Shown: positions 1 through 8,000, counted from the stretch's first letter. The stretch is 14,782 bases of DNA from Flavobacterium sp. (GCA_030150335.1 JASLGC010000041.1:1-14782); one strand, 5' to 3'. The notes: generated by a model from the letters alone, not told the origin. Made by a program: numbers and translations.

Positions 1-650
1 TTCAATTAAAATAGATAAAAAGACGCCTCTTATCACATTGTATTTTTATTAATATAAACCAATTATTGTTAAAGAAAAGACAATTTAAGTTAATCCATAG
101 CTAAACCAAGCCTTTCACAACCCTTTTTACATAAATCAAACATTTATTTACTCAGTTTTTTAATGTACTACTTCTGCTCTCTTATCAAAAAACACATCAT
201 TATATTAGAATTACTCTTTTATATATTATAGGTTACTATAAGCCATGTTTAAATCACTTTATTACTATAGTTTAAACAAAATCCTATACTCATCACTTAC
301 TTGCTTACATTAATCCTACACCCCCTCCTTTCATCCTATTGAATAGTAAAAAGGGCCTCCTTCGATAAAACTTCGACATACTACCGACATATCTTCGAAA
401 AAGAGCTTTTTCTTCGAAGAGAAGTCGAAGTTATATCAGTGCTTTCTCGATACAATCTATATAGACGCAGTAAAACCAGTAGCGCTTTAATAAGCATTTA
501 ACGGACTTCTATTTGATTATCCCCTCCTATTTCACCTACTATATACTAAGGCAGAACACTTATAAACTATAACAGAAATCGAAGGACTATTAACTACTTT
601 CAACCCGTTTTTTTTCGCTAACTTGCCGTCTAAATTCAACTGTTTTTGTT
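1..650. other. Gene-free leader region upstream of the AraC regulator
   Basis: No credible coding frame is visible on either strand in these 650 bases, and no tRNA or rRNA fold is evident. The stretch is very AT-rich. It holds a cluster of CTTCGA palindromes (359-432, with a distant partner at 578-585). It also holds two similar pyrimidine-rich tracts starting CCCCTCCT at 322 and 521. No good TAnnTTTG box precedes the regulator gene; the nearest resemblance is TAAATTCA at 631-638, which fits poorly. What lies to the left of position 1 cannot be told. Confidence 0.6.
359..432. repeat. Cluster of CTTCGA inverted repeats
   Basis: CTTCGA occurs at 360-365, 371-376, 393-398 and 412-417, and its reverse complement TCGAAG at 414-419 and 425-430. 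The copies build nested dyads: AACTTCGAC (369-377) with GTCGAAGTT (424-432), CTTCGAA (393-399) with TTCGAAG (413-419), and a central GAAAAAG/CTTTTTC pair (397-403 with 406-412). CCTTCGAT at 359-366 also has a perfect complement ATCGAAGG far away at 578-585. It could be an RNA structure, a protein-binding array or a decayed repeat; the sequence does not decide. Confidence 0.6.
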
Positions 651-1511
651 TTGGAAAATACGAGTCCACAAGATGCTATTCCGTTTAAACACGTAGCTAT
701 AAATGATGAAAAAACCATCTTCGATACGGTCCCTTTAGGGCACCCTTATCGCCCTCATCGCTCGTCCATTTTATTCGTAAAAAAAGGTCGTTTATTGTTT
801 AAAGAACACATTACAGAAATTGAAGCAACTGCTAATAGTGTAATCCTTTTCGATAAAAAATACGTATATGAAACTCTTGAAATGAGCGACGATATTGAAC
901 TAAGATTACTGAGTTACAATCTTGAGTTCATCCAAAAAATTACACTAAAGTTGAATAGATTAAAAGTGTATGACAACCTAAAACGTCTATTACAACGTAG
1001 TTTTACCACCACACCTGAACAACTTGATTTGTTCTGGCAGAATATACAAATGCTCAATTATTACGTTAAGAACCACAACGAAATTGAATATGCTAAGGAA
1101 ATTATAGAAAACTACTTTAATATTATCTTATATCACCTTATTAGCATCACGGTTCCTAAAAATCAAGATGCTTTAAGTCAAATGTCAAGCCAACAAGCTA
1201 TTGCTTACAACTTCATGATTTTAGTATCTGAAAACTACCTTATAGATAAATCTGTACAGTTTTATGCTGACAAATTGAGAATTTCTATCAGACATTTAAG
1301 CACAGTTGTTAAAGAAATAACACACAGCACTCCGAACGAAATAATCGCAGAATTTGTTTTAAATGAGGCGAAAGCGCAACTCTCGAATACGACAAATCCG
1401 ATTAGAGAAATAGCTTTTATGTTAAAATTTAGTGACCAATATGCTTTCGCTCACTTCTTTAAAAGACATCTTAATATGAGTCCAAGTCAATATCGTAAGC
1501 AATTCACTTAA
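651..1511 (+). CDS. AraC-family transcriptional regulator
   Basis: This is a DNA-binding regulator, probably controlling the efflux genes immediately downstream. The 286 residues are a typical AraC/XylS length. The N-terminal half (about 20-160) looks like a cupin-type sensing domain (HPYRPHRSSILFVKKG, then a VILFD strand). The C-terminal 100 residues form the double helix-turn-helix domain: the first helix pair is around residues 200-222 (SVQFYADKLRISIRHLS) and the second around 248-275 (IREIAFMLKFSDQYAFAHFF). It ends with the family signature PSQYRKQF. The only possible start is TTG at 651: the frame is open from 594 but contains no ATG before residue 79, which lies inside the cupin. The gene points the same way as the pump genes, 90 bases before them. 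Ligand unknown. Confidence 0.93.
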   Translation: MENTSPQDAIPFKHVAINDEKTIFDTVPLGHPYRPHRSSILFVKKGRLLFKEHITEIEATANSVILFDKKYVYETLEMSDDIELRLLSYNLEFIQKITLKLNRLKVYDNLKRLLQRSFTTTPEQLDLFWQNIQMLNYYVKNHNEIEYAKEIIENYFNIILYHLISITVPKNQDALSQMSSQQAIAYNFMILVSENYLIDKSVQFYADKLRISIRHLSTVVKEITHSTPNEIIAEFVLNEAKAQLSNTTNPIREIAFMLKFSDQYAFAHFFKRHLNMSPSQYRKQFT

Positions 1512-1521
1512 TAAAAATAAT

Positions 1522-1555
1522 ACTTTCAAACATCTATATATGATTTTCAATCATT
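1522..1555 (+). promoter_or_regulatory. Direct repeats 21 bp apart, candidate AraC-regulator site
   Basis: ACTTTCAAACATC (1522-1534) and ATTTTCAATCATT (1543-1555) match at 10 of 13 positions and are offset by exactly 21 bp, two helical turns. They abut the likely -33 element of the tolC-like promoter. Tandem half-sites at this spacing beside the -35-equivalent region are characteristic of AraC-family activators. Assignment to the neighbouring regulator is inference. TACTTTCAA, which opens the first repeat, also occurs once at 595-603 upstream of the regulator gene. Confidence 0.45.
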
Positions 1556-1584
1556 TTAATCAGAGGTGCTATATTCTAACTTTG
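1554..1584 (+). promoter_or_regulatory. Bacteroidota-type promoter for the efflux genes
   Basis: TAACTTTG at 1577-1584 is an exact TAnnTTTG -7 box. TTTT at 1554-1557 sits 19 bases upstream, a 3 of 4 match to the -33 TTTG. Transcription would start near 1590, giving a leader under 20 bases before the ATG at 1608. The weak -33 element fits a promoter that needs an activator. Confidence 0.7.
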
Positions 1585-1607
1585 CACGATTAAAATGAAC
1601 AGTGATA

Positions 1608-2927
1608 ATGAAATATTTCCTGCGTAAATACTTCTATGGTATATGTGCACTTTTACTTTCAGTGGGAGCTACTTATGCCCAACAAGGAGTTAAAGAACTT
1701 ACTATTGAGGAAGTTATACAACTTGCTCTTGAAAATCATCAACAACTAAAAGTCAATCAAAAAAATATTGAGTTCGCTGCACAGCAAACGAAGGTGGTTA
1801 AACAACAACGCCTTCCTAACCTTACAGCGTCGGCTACGGCATCTTATATTGGTGATGTTCAAATTTTAGATAAAGACTTTAGTAAAGTTATGACTAAAGA
1901 CATGCCTCACTTTGGCAACTCTTATGCTGTTCAAGCATCTGAGTTACTATATAAAGGTGGTCTAATCAACAAATCTATTGAGATGTCTGAAATGAGAGAA
2001 CAGCTTACTACGCTTGATTTTGAGAAAGACCAGCAAGCGATTAAGTTCCTTGTAATTTCAAACTATCTTGATATATACAAATTAGTTAACCAAGAAAAGG
2101 TTTATCAAAACAATAAACGACTTGCGAATATCAGACTTGAAAATGTAAATCGCTTTTATAAAGAGGGAATGATGACTCGTAACGAAGTGATTAGAGGAGA
2201 ATTAGCACTACAAAGCATGGACCAAGCCTTATTAGTTGTTAATAACAATACTTCTATTTTAAATTACAATTTGTCTTTCGCTCTTGGATTAGAACCAAAC
2301 ACAACCTTTATTCCTGTTAGTGAGGTAGATAGTAAAATTTTAGATGGTGATTTTACTTACTATTTACAATTAGCGTATGACAACCACCCTATGCTTGCGA
2401 TGGCTCAAAAAAGTGTAGAATTAGCACAGAAAAAGATTGAAGTAGCAAAGACAGATAAATACCCTGCTCTGGCTGCCGTAGGTGGCTATAATATGACAAG
2501 ACCAATTACAACTACAAACCCTGTAATGGACTTGTATTCTAACGCTTGGCAAGTGGGAGTGTCTCTAAATTACAGCATTGATAACCTTTACAAAACAAAG
2601 GGAAAAGTAAAGTTGGAGAAAATCCAAAAGTCTAAAGCTGACGAATCTCTAATCTTGCTATTGCAAAATATTGAAATGGGCGTAAATGCAGCATTTACCA
2701 AATATCAAGAAGCAGTACAAAATGCAAGCTTATTGAAAAAAAGCCAACACTTAGCGCAAGAGAATTACCGCATTATTGAAGCGAAATACTTAAACCAATT
2801 GGCAATTCAAGCTGAAATGACTGATGCTACAAATGCTAAGTTAGAGGCTGAATTACAATACGCTAATGCTCAAATCAACGTATTGTTTCAATACTACAAT
2901 CTAATCAAATCGACAGGAACACTTTAA
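1608..2927 (+). CDS. TolC-like outer-membrane efflux channel
   Basis: This is the outer-membrane component of a tripartite efflux pump. Translated from the ATG at 1608 it has 439 residues, a normal TolC/OEP length. It opens with a clear signal peptide (basic MKYFLRK, hydrophobic ICALLLSVGA, probable cleavage after ATYA at residue 24). Two repeated OEP halves follow: the first begins at LTIEEVIQLALENH and the second around residue 250 with YYLQLAYDNHPML. Each is rich in long amphipathic helices ending in Gln/Ala-rich coiled coil, as expected of the periplasmic tunnel. A GTG at 1602 in the same frame is a less likely start because it only adds two residues before the signal peptide. The adaptor gene follows at once, so the two are surely co-transcribed. 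Confidence 0.93.
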   Translation: MKYFLRKYFYGICALLLSVGATYAQQGVKELTIEEVIQLALENHQQLKVNQKNIEFAAQQTKVVKQQRLPNLTASATASYIGDVQILDKDFSKVMTKDMPHFGNSYAVQASELLYKGGLINKSIEMSEMREQLTTLDFEKDQQAIKFLVISNYLDIYKLVNQEKVYQNNKRLANIRLENVNRFYKEGMMTRNEVIRGELALQSMDQALLVVNNNTSILNYNLSFALGLEPNTTFIPVSEVDSKILDGDFTYYLQLAYDNHPMLAMAQKSVELAQKKIEVAKTDKYPALAAVGGYNMTRPITTTNPVMDLYSNAWQVGVSLNYSIDNLYKTKGKVKLEKIQKSKADESLILLLQNIEMGVNAAFTKYQEAVQNASLLKKSQHLAQENYRIIEAKYLNQLAIQAEMTDATNAKLEAELQYANAQINVLFQYYNLIKSTGTL

Positions 2928-2946
2928 TTAATATTTGCAGATACAA

Positions 2947-4092
2947 ATGGAAAATAAAGACAACATTGAGACTCCAGAGACTCAACAACCACAAGAAACG
3001 CAGAAAAAAGCCGCTGCTGCAGCTGCTTCAACTATAGAAATTAACCCTAAGCAAGATACCAGCAAAAAAACAAAAATTATTATCATAAATGTGATAACAT
3101 TTTTAATAATAGCAATTGCATTTTATTGGTTATTAACGAAATACTTCCACATTGGAGATGCTGACTACACTGAGTCTGCTCAAGTAGAAGAATTCATTAA
3201 TCCTGTAAATACAAGAGTTTCTGCTTACATCAAGGAGATTAAATTCATCGAACATCAAAAGGTGAAAAAAGGTGATACGCTTGTTCTTCTTGACAACCGT
3301 GAAATCCTAACACAATTAGGTCAAGCGGAGGCTGCTTACGCAAGCGCATTGGCAGCAAAACAGGTTACATCATCTGCTATTCTAACGGTTCAAAACAATG
3401 TTTCTGTATTTGAATCAAATATTGAAGGTGCTAAAGCGAGATTGTGGAATGCTGAGCAAAACATCAATCGTTTTAAAAACTTATTAGAAGCTGAGGCTGT
3501 TACGCAACAACAGTATGACCAAATGAAAACGGAATACAGAGCTGCTAAAGCGGGTTATGAGGCATTGACTAAACAGAAAAGTACTACTCTGCTTTCTGTT
3601 TCTGAGGTACAAACGCGTTTAGCATTAAACGAAGCAGATATTAAACGCACCAAAGCAATGCTTGATATGGCTAAACTAAACCTATCATATACTGCTATTA
3701 CAGCTCCTTATGATGGAACAATGGGGAGAAGAATGATTAGCGAAGGACAATTACTTAATCCAAGTCAACAAGTAGCTACAATAGTACTTGACAATAACAA
3801 ATGGGTTACTGCTAACTTCTTAGAATCTCAAATGCCTGATATCACAGTGGGTACAAAAATATCAATGAGCGCTGATGCTCTTAGAGGACAGTCTTTTGAA
3901 GGAATTGTTACTGCTATTTCTGCTGCTACTGGAGCGAGATATTCAAGTATGCCAACAGACAATTCAACTGGTAACTTCGTAAAAGTACAACAGCGTATTC
4001 CGGTGCGTATTGAGTTTACTGATGCAAATAAAAAAGAAGATGTAGAGAGATTAAAAGCAGGGATGAATATGAATATCAAAGTAAAAGGATAA
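2947..4092 (+). CDS. EmrA/HlyD-family periplasmic adaptor
   Basis: This protein bridges the inner-membrane pump and the outer-membrane channel. From the ATG at 2947 it has 381 residues; the upstream in-frame TTG at 2935 is not needed. Order: a charged, Gln/Pro-rich cytoplasmic tail with a run of six alanines (about 24-29), one transmembrane helix (about 43-66), a first lipoyl half (VNTRVSAYIKEIKF), a long Ala/Gln-rich coiled-coil hairpin (about 120-235), the second lipoyl half and barrel (LSYTAITAPYDGTMGRR). Near the C-terminus is GARYSSMPTDNSTGNFVKVQ followed by RIPVRI, closely resembling the EmrA/VceA signature. That places it with adaptors of MFS pumps rather than RND pumps, agreeing with the MFS gene downstream. 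Confidence 0.93.
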   Translation: MENKDNIETPETQQPQETQKKAAAAAASTIEINPKQDTSKKTKIIIINVITFLIIAIAFYWLLTKYFHIGDADYTESAQVEEFINPVNTRVSAYIKEIKFIEHQKVKKGDTLVLLDNREILTQLGQAEAAYASALAAKQVTSSAILTVQNNVSVFESNIEGAKARLWNAEQNINRFKNLLEAEAVTQQQYDQMKTEYRAAKAGYEALTKQKSTTLLSVSEVQTRLALNEADIKRTKAMLDMAKLNLSYTAITAPYDGTMGRRMISEGQLLNPSQQVATIVLDNNKWVTANFLESQMPDITVGTKISMSADALRGQSFEGIVTAISAATGARYSSMPTDNSTGNFVKVQQRIPVRIEFTDANKKEDVERLKAGMNMNIKVKG

Positions 4093-4134
4093 CACCCTCC
4101 TCTGCTCTTAGTTTTAATTATAAATATAATATAA

Positions 4135-5715
4135 ATGTATAATCAAGGATTATTTCACAATTGGGTTCCCAAGCCAATTATGCTCTTGTTACTTATCCTT
4201 ATTGGTTTGGTATTCTTTAGTATCACGGGAATATACACTTCAAATATTCCGTATTTGGTAGGTAGTACTGGAGCTATGTCGGAGTACTTTTTGTGGGCAA
4301 ATTATGCCAATGTGGTAGGGATGGGAACTGTAATGCCCTTGGTCATTCGTATAAAAGCAAGATTCAGAACTAAAGAGATATTAATTACCTCTTTAGTAAG
4401 TATTGCATTTTTATTTACCGTAATGGGCACTACCCACCAGCCACAAGTAATTATAGGTGCTTCGTTTTTAGTAGGAGTGTTTAAAATGCTTGGAATGATG
4501 GAAGTACTACTTCCTTTGATGGTAATTTTGAGTAAAGGTGGTAATAGAGGTTTGTTTTACAGTATCTTTTACACTGCTGTATTAATTGTAACACAATTAT
4601 CTGCGTATTATATTACAAAGATTTCATATAATCTAAACTGGCAATTCGGTTACTTACAATACGCAGCTATTTGTTTAATTACCGCACTTGTGTGTGTGAT
4701 TTTTCAACACAACAAACGCTTTATGAAAAAGGTTCCTCTTTATTATATTGATTGGCTAAGTGTGTTATTATACATCAGCTCCTTCATTATTTTAGGGTAT
4801 ATCTTAGCCTTTGGAAAACAACAAGCATGGTTTGTTTCTGATAAAATAAAGTATGCTACTGCAAGTTTTATTGTTTTGTCATTCTTGTTCTTATTGCGTC
4901 AGCAACTATTAAAAAGACCTTTTTTATCGTTGAAAGCTTTTAAGAAAAACAATGTTAGACACGCCATCTTAATGTTGTTCTTCTTGGGAATGTACTTAGC
5001 TACTACCAACATACAAAACATCTTTGCAGTTGGAGTTTTAGGATATAATCCGTTGGTAAACGCCTCATTAAACGTAATGATGATTCCTGGTCTATTCGTA
5101 GGAGCTGTTGTGAGTTATAAATGGTTTAATAGAAACATTCCTATCAGAATGCTCGCATTCACAGGGTTTTCTTCTTTTATGATGTACACAATCATCATGT
5201 ACTTTTCAATGGTACCCGTATTTAATTATGAAAGTTGGTTATTGCCAATGTTCTTCAAAGGATACGGAATGGGCGTCCTATTTATTGTGATATGGTATTA
5301 CGCATTAGACAAATTGAGTATTCCGAGCTTATTGAGTTTGATTGGATTTATATTGCTTTGGAGAACATTCATTTCTTTAGGTATATGCTCTGCCCTATTC
5401 AACTGGGTGCAATATCAATTACAACTACAAAGTTTAACAAACTTAGCAGTGTACTTTGACGATGCAATACTGCTAAGACCTAATAATGGGATTAACCTAA
5501 GAGGAGTTCAACTAAACGCAGTATTAGCGGCCAACAAAACATTGTTTGGTTACATTAATATCGCTGGAGTAGGTATATTACTTTATATCTTATTTCACCA
5601 TTTTGGACGTACTCGAGATATCTATATCCGCGTTGGATTAGACAAAATGGGTAGGTTATTCATGAGTAATAAAGATAAAGACTTAGTAGAACATCAACTT
5701 CCTATGGAAGACTAA
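4135..5715 (+). CDS. MFS drug:proton antiporter, DHA2/EmrB-like
   Basis: This is the inner-membrane pump of the tripartite system. The 526 residues and about 14 hydrophobic segments fit the DHA2 (EmrB) class: for example residues 14-34, 78-98, 170-190, 205-225, 275-293, 380-400 and 470-490. A start at ATG 4135 is natural: no earlier in-frame start is apparent, and the hydrophobic core begins within 15 residues. The usual MFS motif A (G-x-L-a-D-r-x-G-r-k) in the second loop is eroded here to PLVIRIKARFRTKE, keeping basic residues but not the glycine and aspartate. Sequence similarity to classical EmrB is therefore weak, and the assignment rests on topology and on the adaptor and TolC partners. 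Drug substrates cannot be predicted. A terminator follows directly. Confidence 0.88.
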   Translation: MYNQGLFHNWVPKPIMLLLLILIGLVFFSITGIYTSNIPYLVGSTGAMSEYFLWANYANVVGMGTVMPLVIRIKARFRTKEILITSLVSIAFLFTVMGTTHQPQVIIGASFLVGVFKMLGMMEVLLPLMVILSKGGNRGLFYSIFYTAVLIVTQLSAYYITKISYNLNWQFGYLQYAAICLITALVCVIFQHNKRFMKKVPLYYIDWLSVLLYISSFIILGYILAFGKQQAWFVSDKIKYATASFIVLSFLFLLRQQLLKRPFLSLKAFKKNNVRHAILMLFFLGMYLATTNIQNIFAVGVLGYNPLVNASLNVMMIPGLFVGAVVSYKWFNRNIPIRMLAFTGFSSFMMYTIIMYFSMVPVFNYESWLLPMFFKGYGMGVLFIVIWYYALDKLSIPSLLSLIGFILLWRTFISLGICSALFNWVQYQLQLQSLTNLAVYFDDAILLRPNNGINLRGVQLNAVLAANKTLFGYINIAGVGILLYILFHHFGRTRDIYIRVGLDKMGRLFMSNKDKDLVEHQLPMED

Positions 5716-5735
5716 AAATAACTTTTTTGTACTTT

Positions 5736-5778
5736 GAAAGGCTCTGGACATTTCGGTGTTCAGGGCTTTTCTTTTTTC
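5736..5778 (+). terminator. Intrinsic terminator of the efflux operon
   Basis: A 15-bp stem (5736-5750 with 5757-5771, three G-U pairs) closes a six-base TTTCGG loop, in effect a UUCG tetraloop, and runs into a T tract (CTTTTTTCC). It begins 20 bases after the pump stop codon. A very strong intrinsic terminator. Confidence 0.92.
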
Positions 5779-5987
5779 CTTAGGAAGTTAATATTGGCAA
5801 ATGTCAATACTTCATTGACCTGAAAGAAAATATCTAATAGTAACAACAACTCAGAAACAAAGAACAAACTCTTATACGCTACCCTCTTTTTACAAGCAAT
5901 GTTCAACCGTTTGCTATTGCAGTTGCAATTATATAGTATTTCAATTTATTCAGAACTACATCTAATATTTTTCAATGCTATAATTCT

Positions 5988-6755
5988 CTATCGGTTTGCT
6001 AACCAACTTAGAAACTCCGTTACTTTTTCCCTACCCACAAGCAATTTGTCATCAGTAACTACATTCAACTTTACGATTAGCTTGCGCTCAAAATAATGTT
6101 GTACTTCAATTACATTTTTAAATGCAATTAAATACTGTCGATTAATGCGATAGAAGTTGTCTTTTCCCACTTGCCTATGTAGTTCATCAAGCGATTCATT
6201 CATCAGGAACTTCTTTTTATCATCTGTTACCATGTATATCCCACTCAACGTTTTATAAAAATAAGCTATAGTGGATGTAGCAATGCTGACATACGAATTT
6301 TGATTATAGACTAAAAAATTGTTCTTGCTCTCTTCTTTGACAATGGACTTGAGTGCTGTCAGTACATCTTCAACAGGTAGCGTATTCTTTTGGAAATAGT
6401 GTTTTAAACTGGCTAATTTTCCCAATGCAGATTCGATATCTTCTTGTGTAAATGGCTTTAATATATAGTCAAGCCCTTTGTTTTTAAATGCTTCAAGGAA
6501 ATAATCATTAAATGCTGAACAGAAAATGACAGGCACTACTATATCAACCTTTTCAAATATCTCAAAACTTAGACCATCGGCTAACTGAATATCCATAAAA
6601 ATAATATCCGGTTGCTCATTTTTACTCAGCCATTCCACAGCACTATCCACACTTTGAAGAATAGCTGCAATACTTGCATCTGCATTCGCTGTTTGAATTA
6701 ATTTAGCCAAAAGTTTAGCTACTTTTACTTCATCTTCAACTATTAAAACATTCAT
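5988..6755 (-). CDS. LytTR-family response regulator
   Basis: This is the output half of a two-component system. The 255 residues comprise a receiver domain (1-118) and a LytTR DNA-binding domain (about 145-250). Receiver residues are all present: acidic pair E7/D8, phospho-acceptor D55 in IIFMDIQLADG, S80, and K100 in the LKPF loop. The LytTR half shows the conserved segment NFYRINRQYLI (200-210) and the following strands. The start at ATG 6755 lies inside the end of the kinase gene (20-base overlap), so the two are translationally coupled. LytTR regulators bind as tandem repeats to promoter DNA; no target site could be recognised confidently in this window. Co-transcription with the kinase is certain in practice; the regulated genes are unknown. 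Confidence 0.94.
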   Translation of the reverse strand: MNVLIVEDEVKVAKLLAKLIQTANADASIAAILQSVDSAVEWLSKNEQPDIIFMDIQLADGLSFEIFEKVDIVVPVIFCSAFNDYFLEAFKNKGLDYILKPFTQEDIESALGKLASLKHYFQKNTLPVEDVLTALKSIVKEESKNNFLVYNQNSYVSIATSTIAYFYKTLSGIYMVTDDKKKFLMNESLDELHRQVGKDNFYRINRQYLIAFKNVIEVQHYFERKLIVKLNVVTDDKLLVGREKVTEFLSWLANR

Positions 6756-7782
6756 ATATAAGCGGCAATTTTATAAAAAAATCATTTTCATTTACAATAA
6801 TTTCAATCTCTTTCGTAGCACTAAAATGATACCTCCCTCTTATATTAGCGATACCGATTCCGACTGATTTCTGTTTGTTGCTCTTTAACTGCATATTATT
6901 CTTAACGAAAATAAACCCATTCTCCTCATAGATTTTAATAAAAAGAGGTTTGTCAAGCGACATCACATTGTGTTTGATACAGTTTTCAACTAAAAGCTGA
7001 AGCGTAAAAGGTGGAATATAAGTTAATGCTATTTGTTGATTTATGTCTATCGAGATATCTACCCCTTCCTCAAACCTCGATTTCACCAGAAAAACAAAGG
7101 ATTCCAAAATGGTAATTTCTTCTTGAATTTGAATCAAATCCTTTTTCTTGCTTTCTAAAGAATATCTATAGAAAAATGAAAGATTCTTGACAAATTCAGA
7201 TGCTTCCGAATCATTGTCATGTATCATCGCTTGTAAAGTGTTCAAGCTGTTGAATAAAAAGTGAGGATTTACTTGCTGTTTTAGCAATTCAAATTGTGCA
7301 TTTAAGTTGTCTGCTTTAATGCGCTCGTATTTAAACAATACTTGTTGGGTATTGAAATTTTGATAGAGAAAATTGAGAAACATAAAAATAGTCAGATTGA
7401 TGAATATCCCTCTAAATTGGTACATCATCATCATGGAACTAAAATTGTATTGAGGAAAAAAGAGTTGATGGGCAATTACTAAAAGCACCATTATCCCAAT
7501 ACCAAACAAGCAACTAACCAATAATCGCTTATTAAAAGACTTTCCATTGTAGTTTAGCTTTGAATACTTTGGCACTATATTTAAATTGTAGTACCAAACA
7601 AATAAAGAAAACAAAAACGCAATGGAAACATCGACATTTAACTCAACAAAATTAAGACTCCATTGCAATATTTTAGGGATAGATGCAAGTACACCTATAA
7701 GCAAGGAACTAAGCCAAATAACTTTTTGAGAAATTTGAAACACTCCGTTTCTATTTAAACTCGCAAAATCTCTAAAATCCAT
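6736..7782 (-). CDS. LytS/YehU-type sensor histidine kinase
   Basis: This is a membrane sensor that phosphorylates the adjoining LytTR regulator. The 348 residues have four hydrophobic segments in the first 140 (about 21-38, 52-70, 87-105, 123-140), leaving almost no periplasmic sensing domain. The catalytic part is of the His_kinase (PF06580) class: QVNPHFLFNSLNTL with phospho-acceptor H174, then an ATPase domain with N box TLQLLVENCIKHN (N267) and G box GIGIANIRGRY (308-318). Such short-loop sensors normally detect signals in or at the membrane; the signal here is unknown. Start at ATG 7782 agrees with a promoter 38 bases upstream. It overlaps the regulator gene by 20 bases. Confidence 0.94.
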   Translation of the reverse strand: MDFRDFASLNRNGVFQISQKVIWLSSLLIGVLASIPKILQWSLNFVELNVDVSIAFLFSLFVWYYNLNIVPKYSKLNYNGKSFNKRLLVSCLFGIGIMVLLVIAHQLFFPQYNFSSMMMMYQFRGIFINLTIFMFLNFLYQNFNTQQVLFKYERIKADNLNAQFELLKQQVNPHFLFNSLNTLQAMIHDNDSEASEFVKNLSFFYRYSLESKKKDLIQIQEEITILESFVFLVKSRFEEGVDISIDINQQIALTYIPPFTLQLLVENCIKHNVMSLDKPLFIKIYEENGFIFVKNNMQLKSNKQKSVGIGIANIRGRYHFSATKEIEIIVNENDFFIKLPLIYECFNS

Positions 7783-7819
7783 ATAGAAATAGTCCTAATT
7801 TTATAATAATTAACCATTA

Positions 7820-7850
7820 CAAAATTATAGCTATTCCATTCTCAATCAAA
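7820..7850 (-). promoter_or_regulatory. Bacteroidota consensus promoter for the kinase-regulator operon
   Basis: On the - strand, TTTG (7850-7847), exactly 19 bases, then TAATTTTG (7827-7820). Both boxes match the Bacteroidota consensus TTTG-N19-TAnnTTTG without mismatch. The expected transcript start is near 7812, about 30 bases before the kinase ATG. Confidence 0.85.
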
Positions 7851-8000
7851 TTGATAATTCTCAATAATCAAGGAAAATTATTCTGATGTCTTATTCGTTT
7901 CTTTTATAGGATTTGAAGATATGTAACGTGGTTTTGGAAATGAAAATCCTCTCTTATATTTTATACACCTAAGCCAAATCTGATATAATACAATAGATAA

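Noticed and set aside
322..335. Resemblance of CCCCTCCTTTC to the 3' end of 16S rRNA
   Set aside because: Only about 10 bases match, and none of the preceding conserved 16S helix sequence is present.
1602..1607. GTG 1602 as the start of the tolC-like gene
   Set aside because: ATG 1608 directly begins a well-formed signal peptide, and the extra two residues add nothing.
5906..5930. CCGTTTGC and CAGTTGCA as a LytTR binding site
   Set aside because: The two GTT cores are 13 bp apart rather than about 21, and the site lies downstream of the operon rather than at a promoter.
7908..7950. AGGATTT/AAATCCT as a terminator for the P460 operon
   Set aside because: A 7-bp stem with a 29-base loop and no following T tract is not a convincing terminator.
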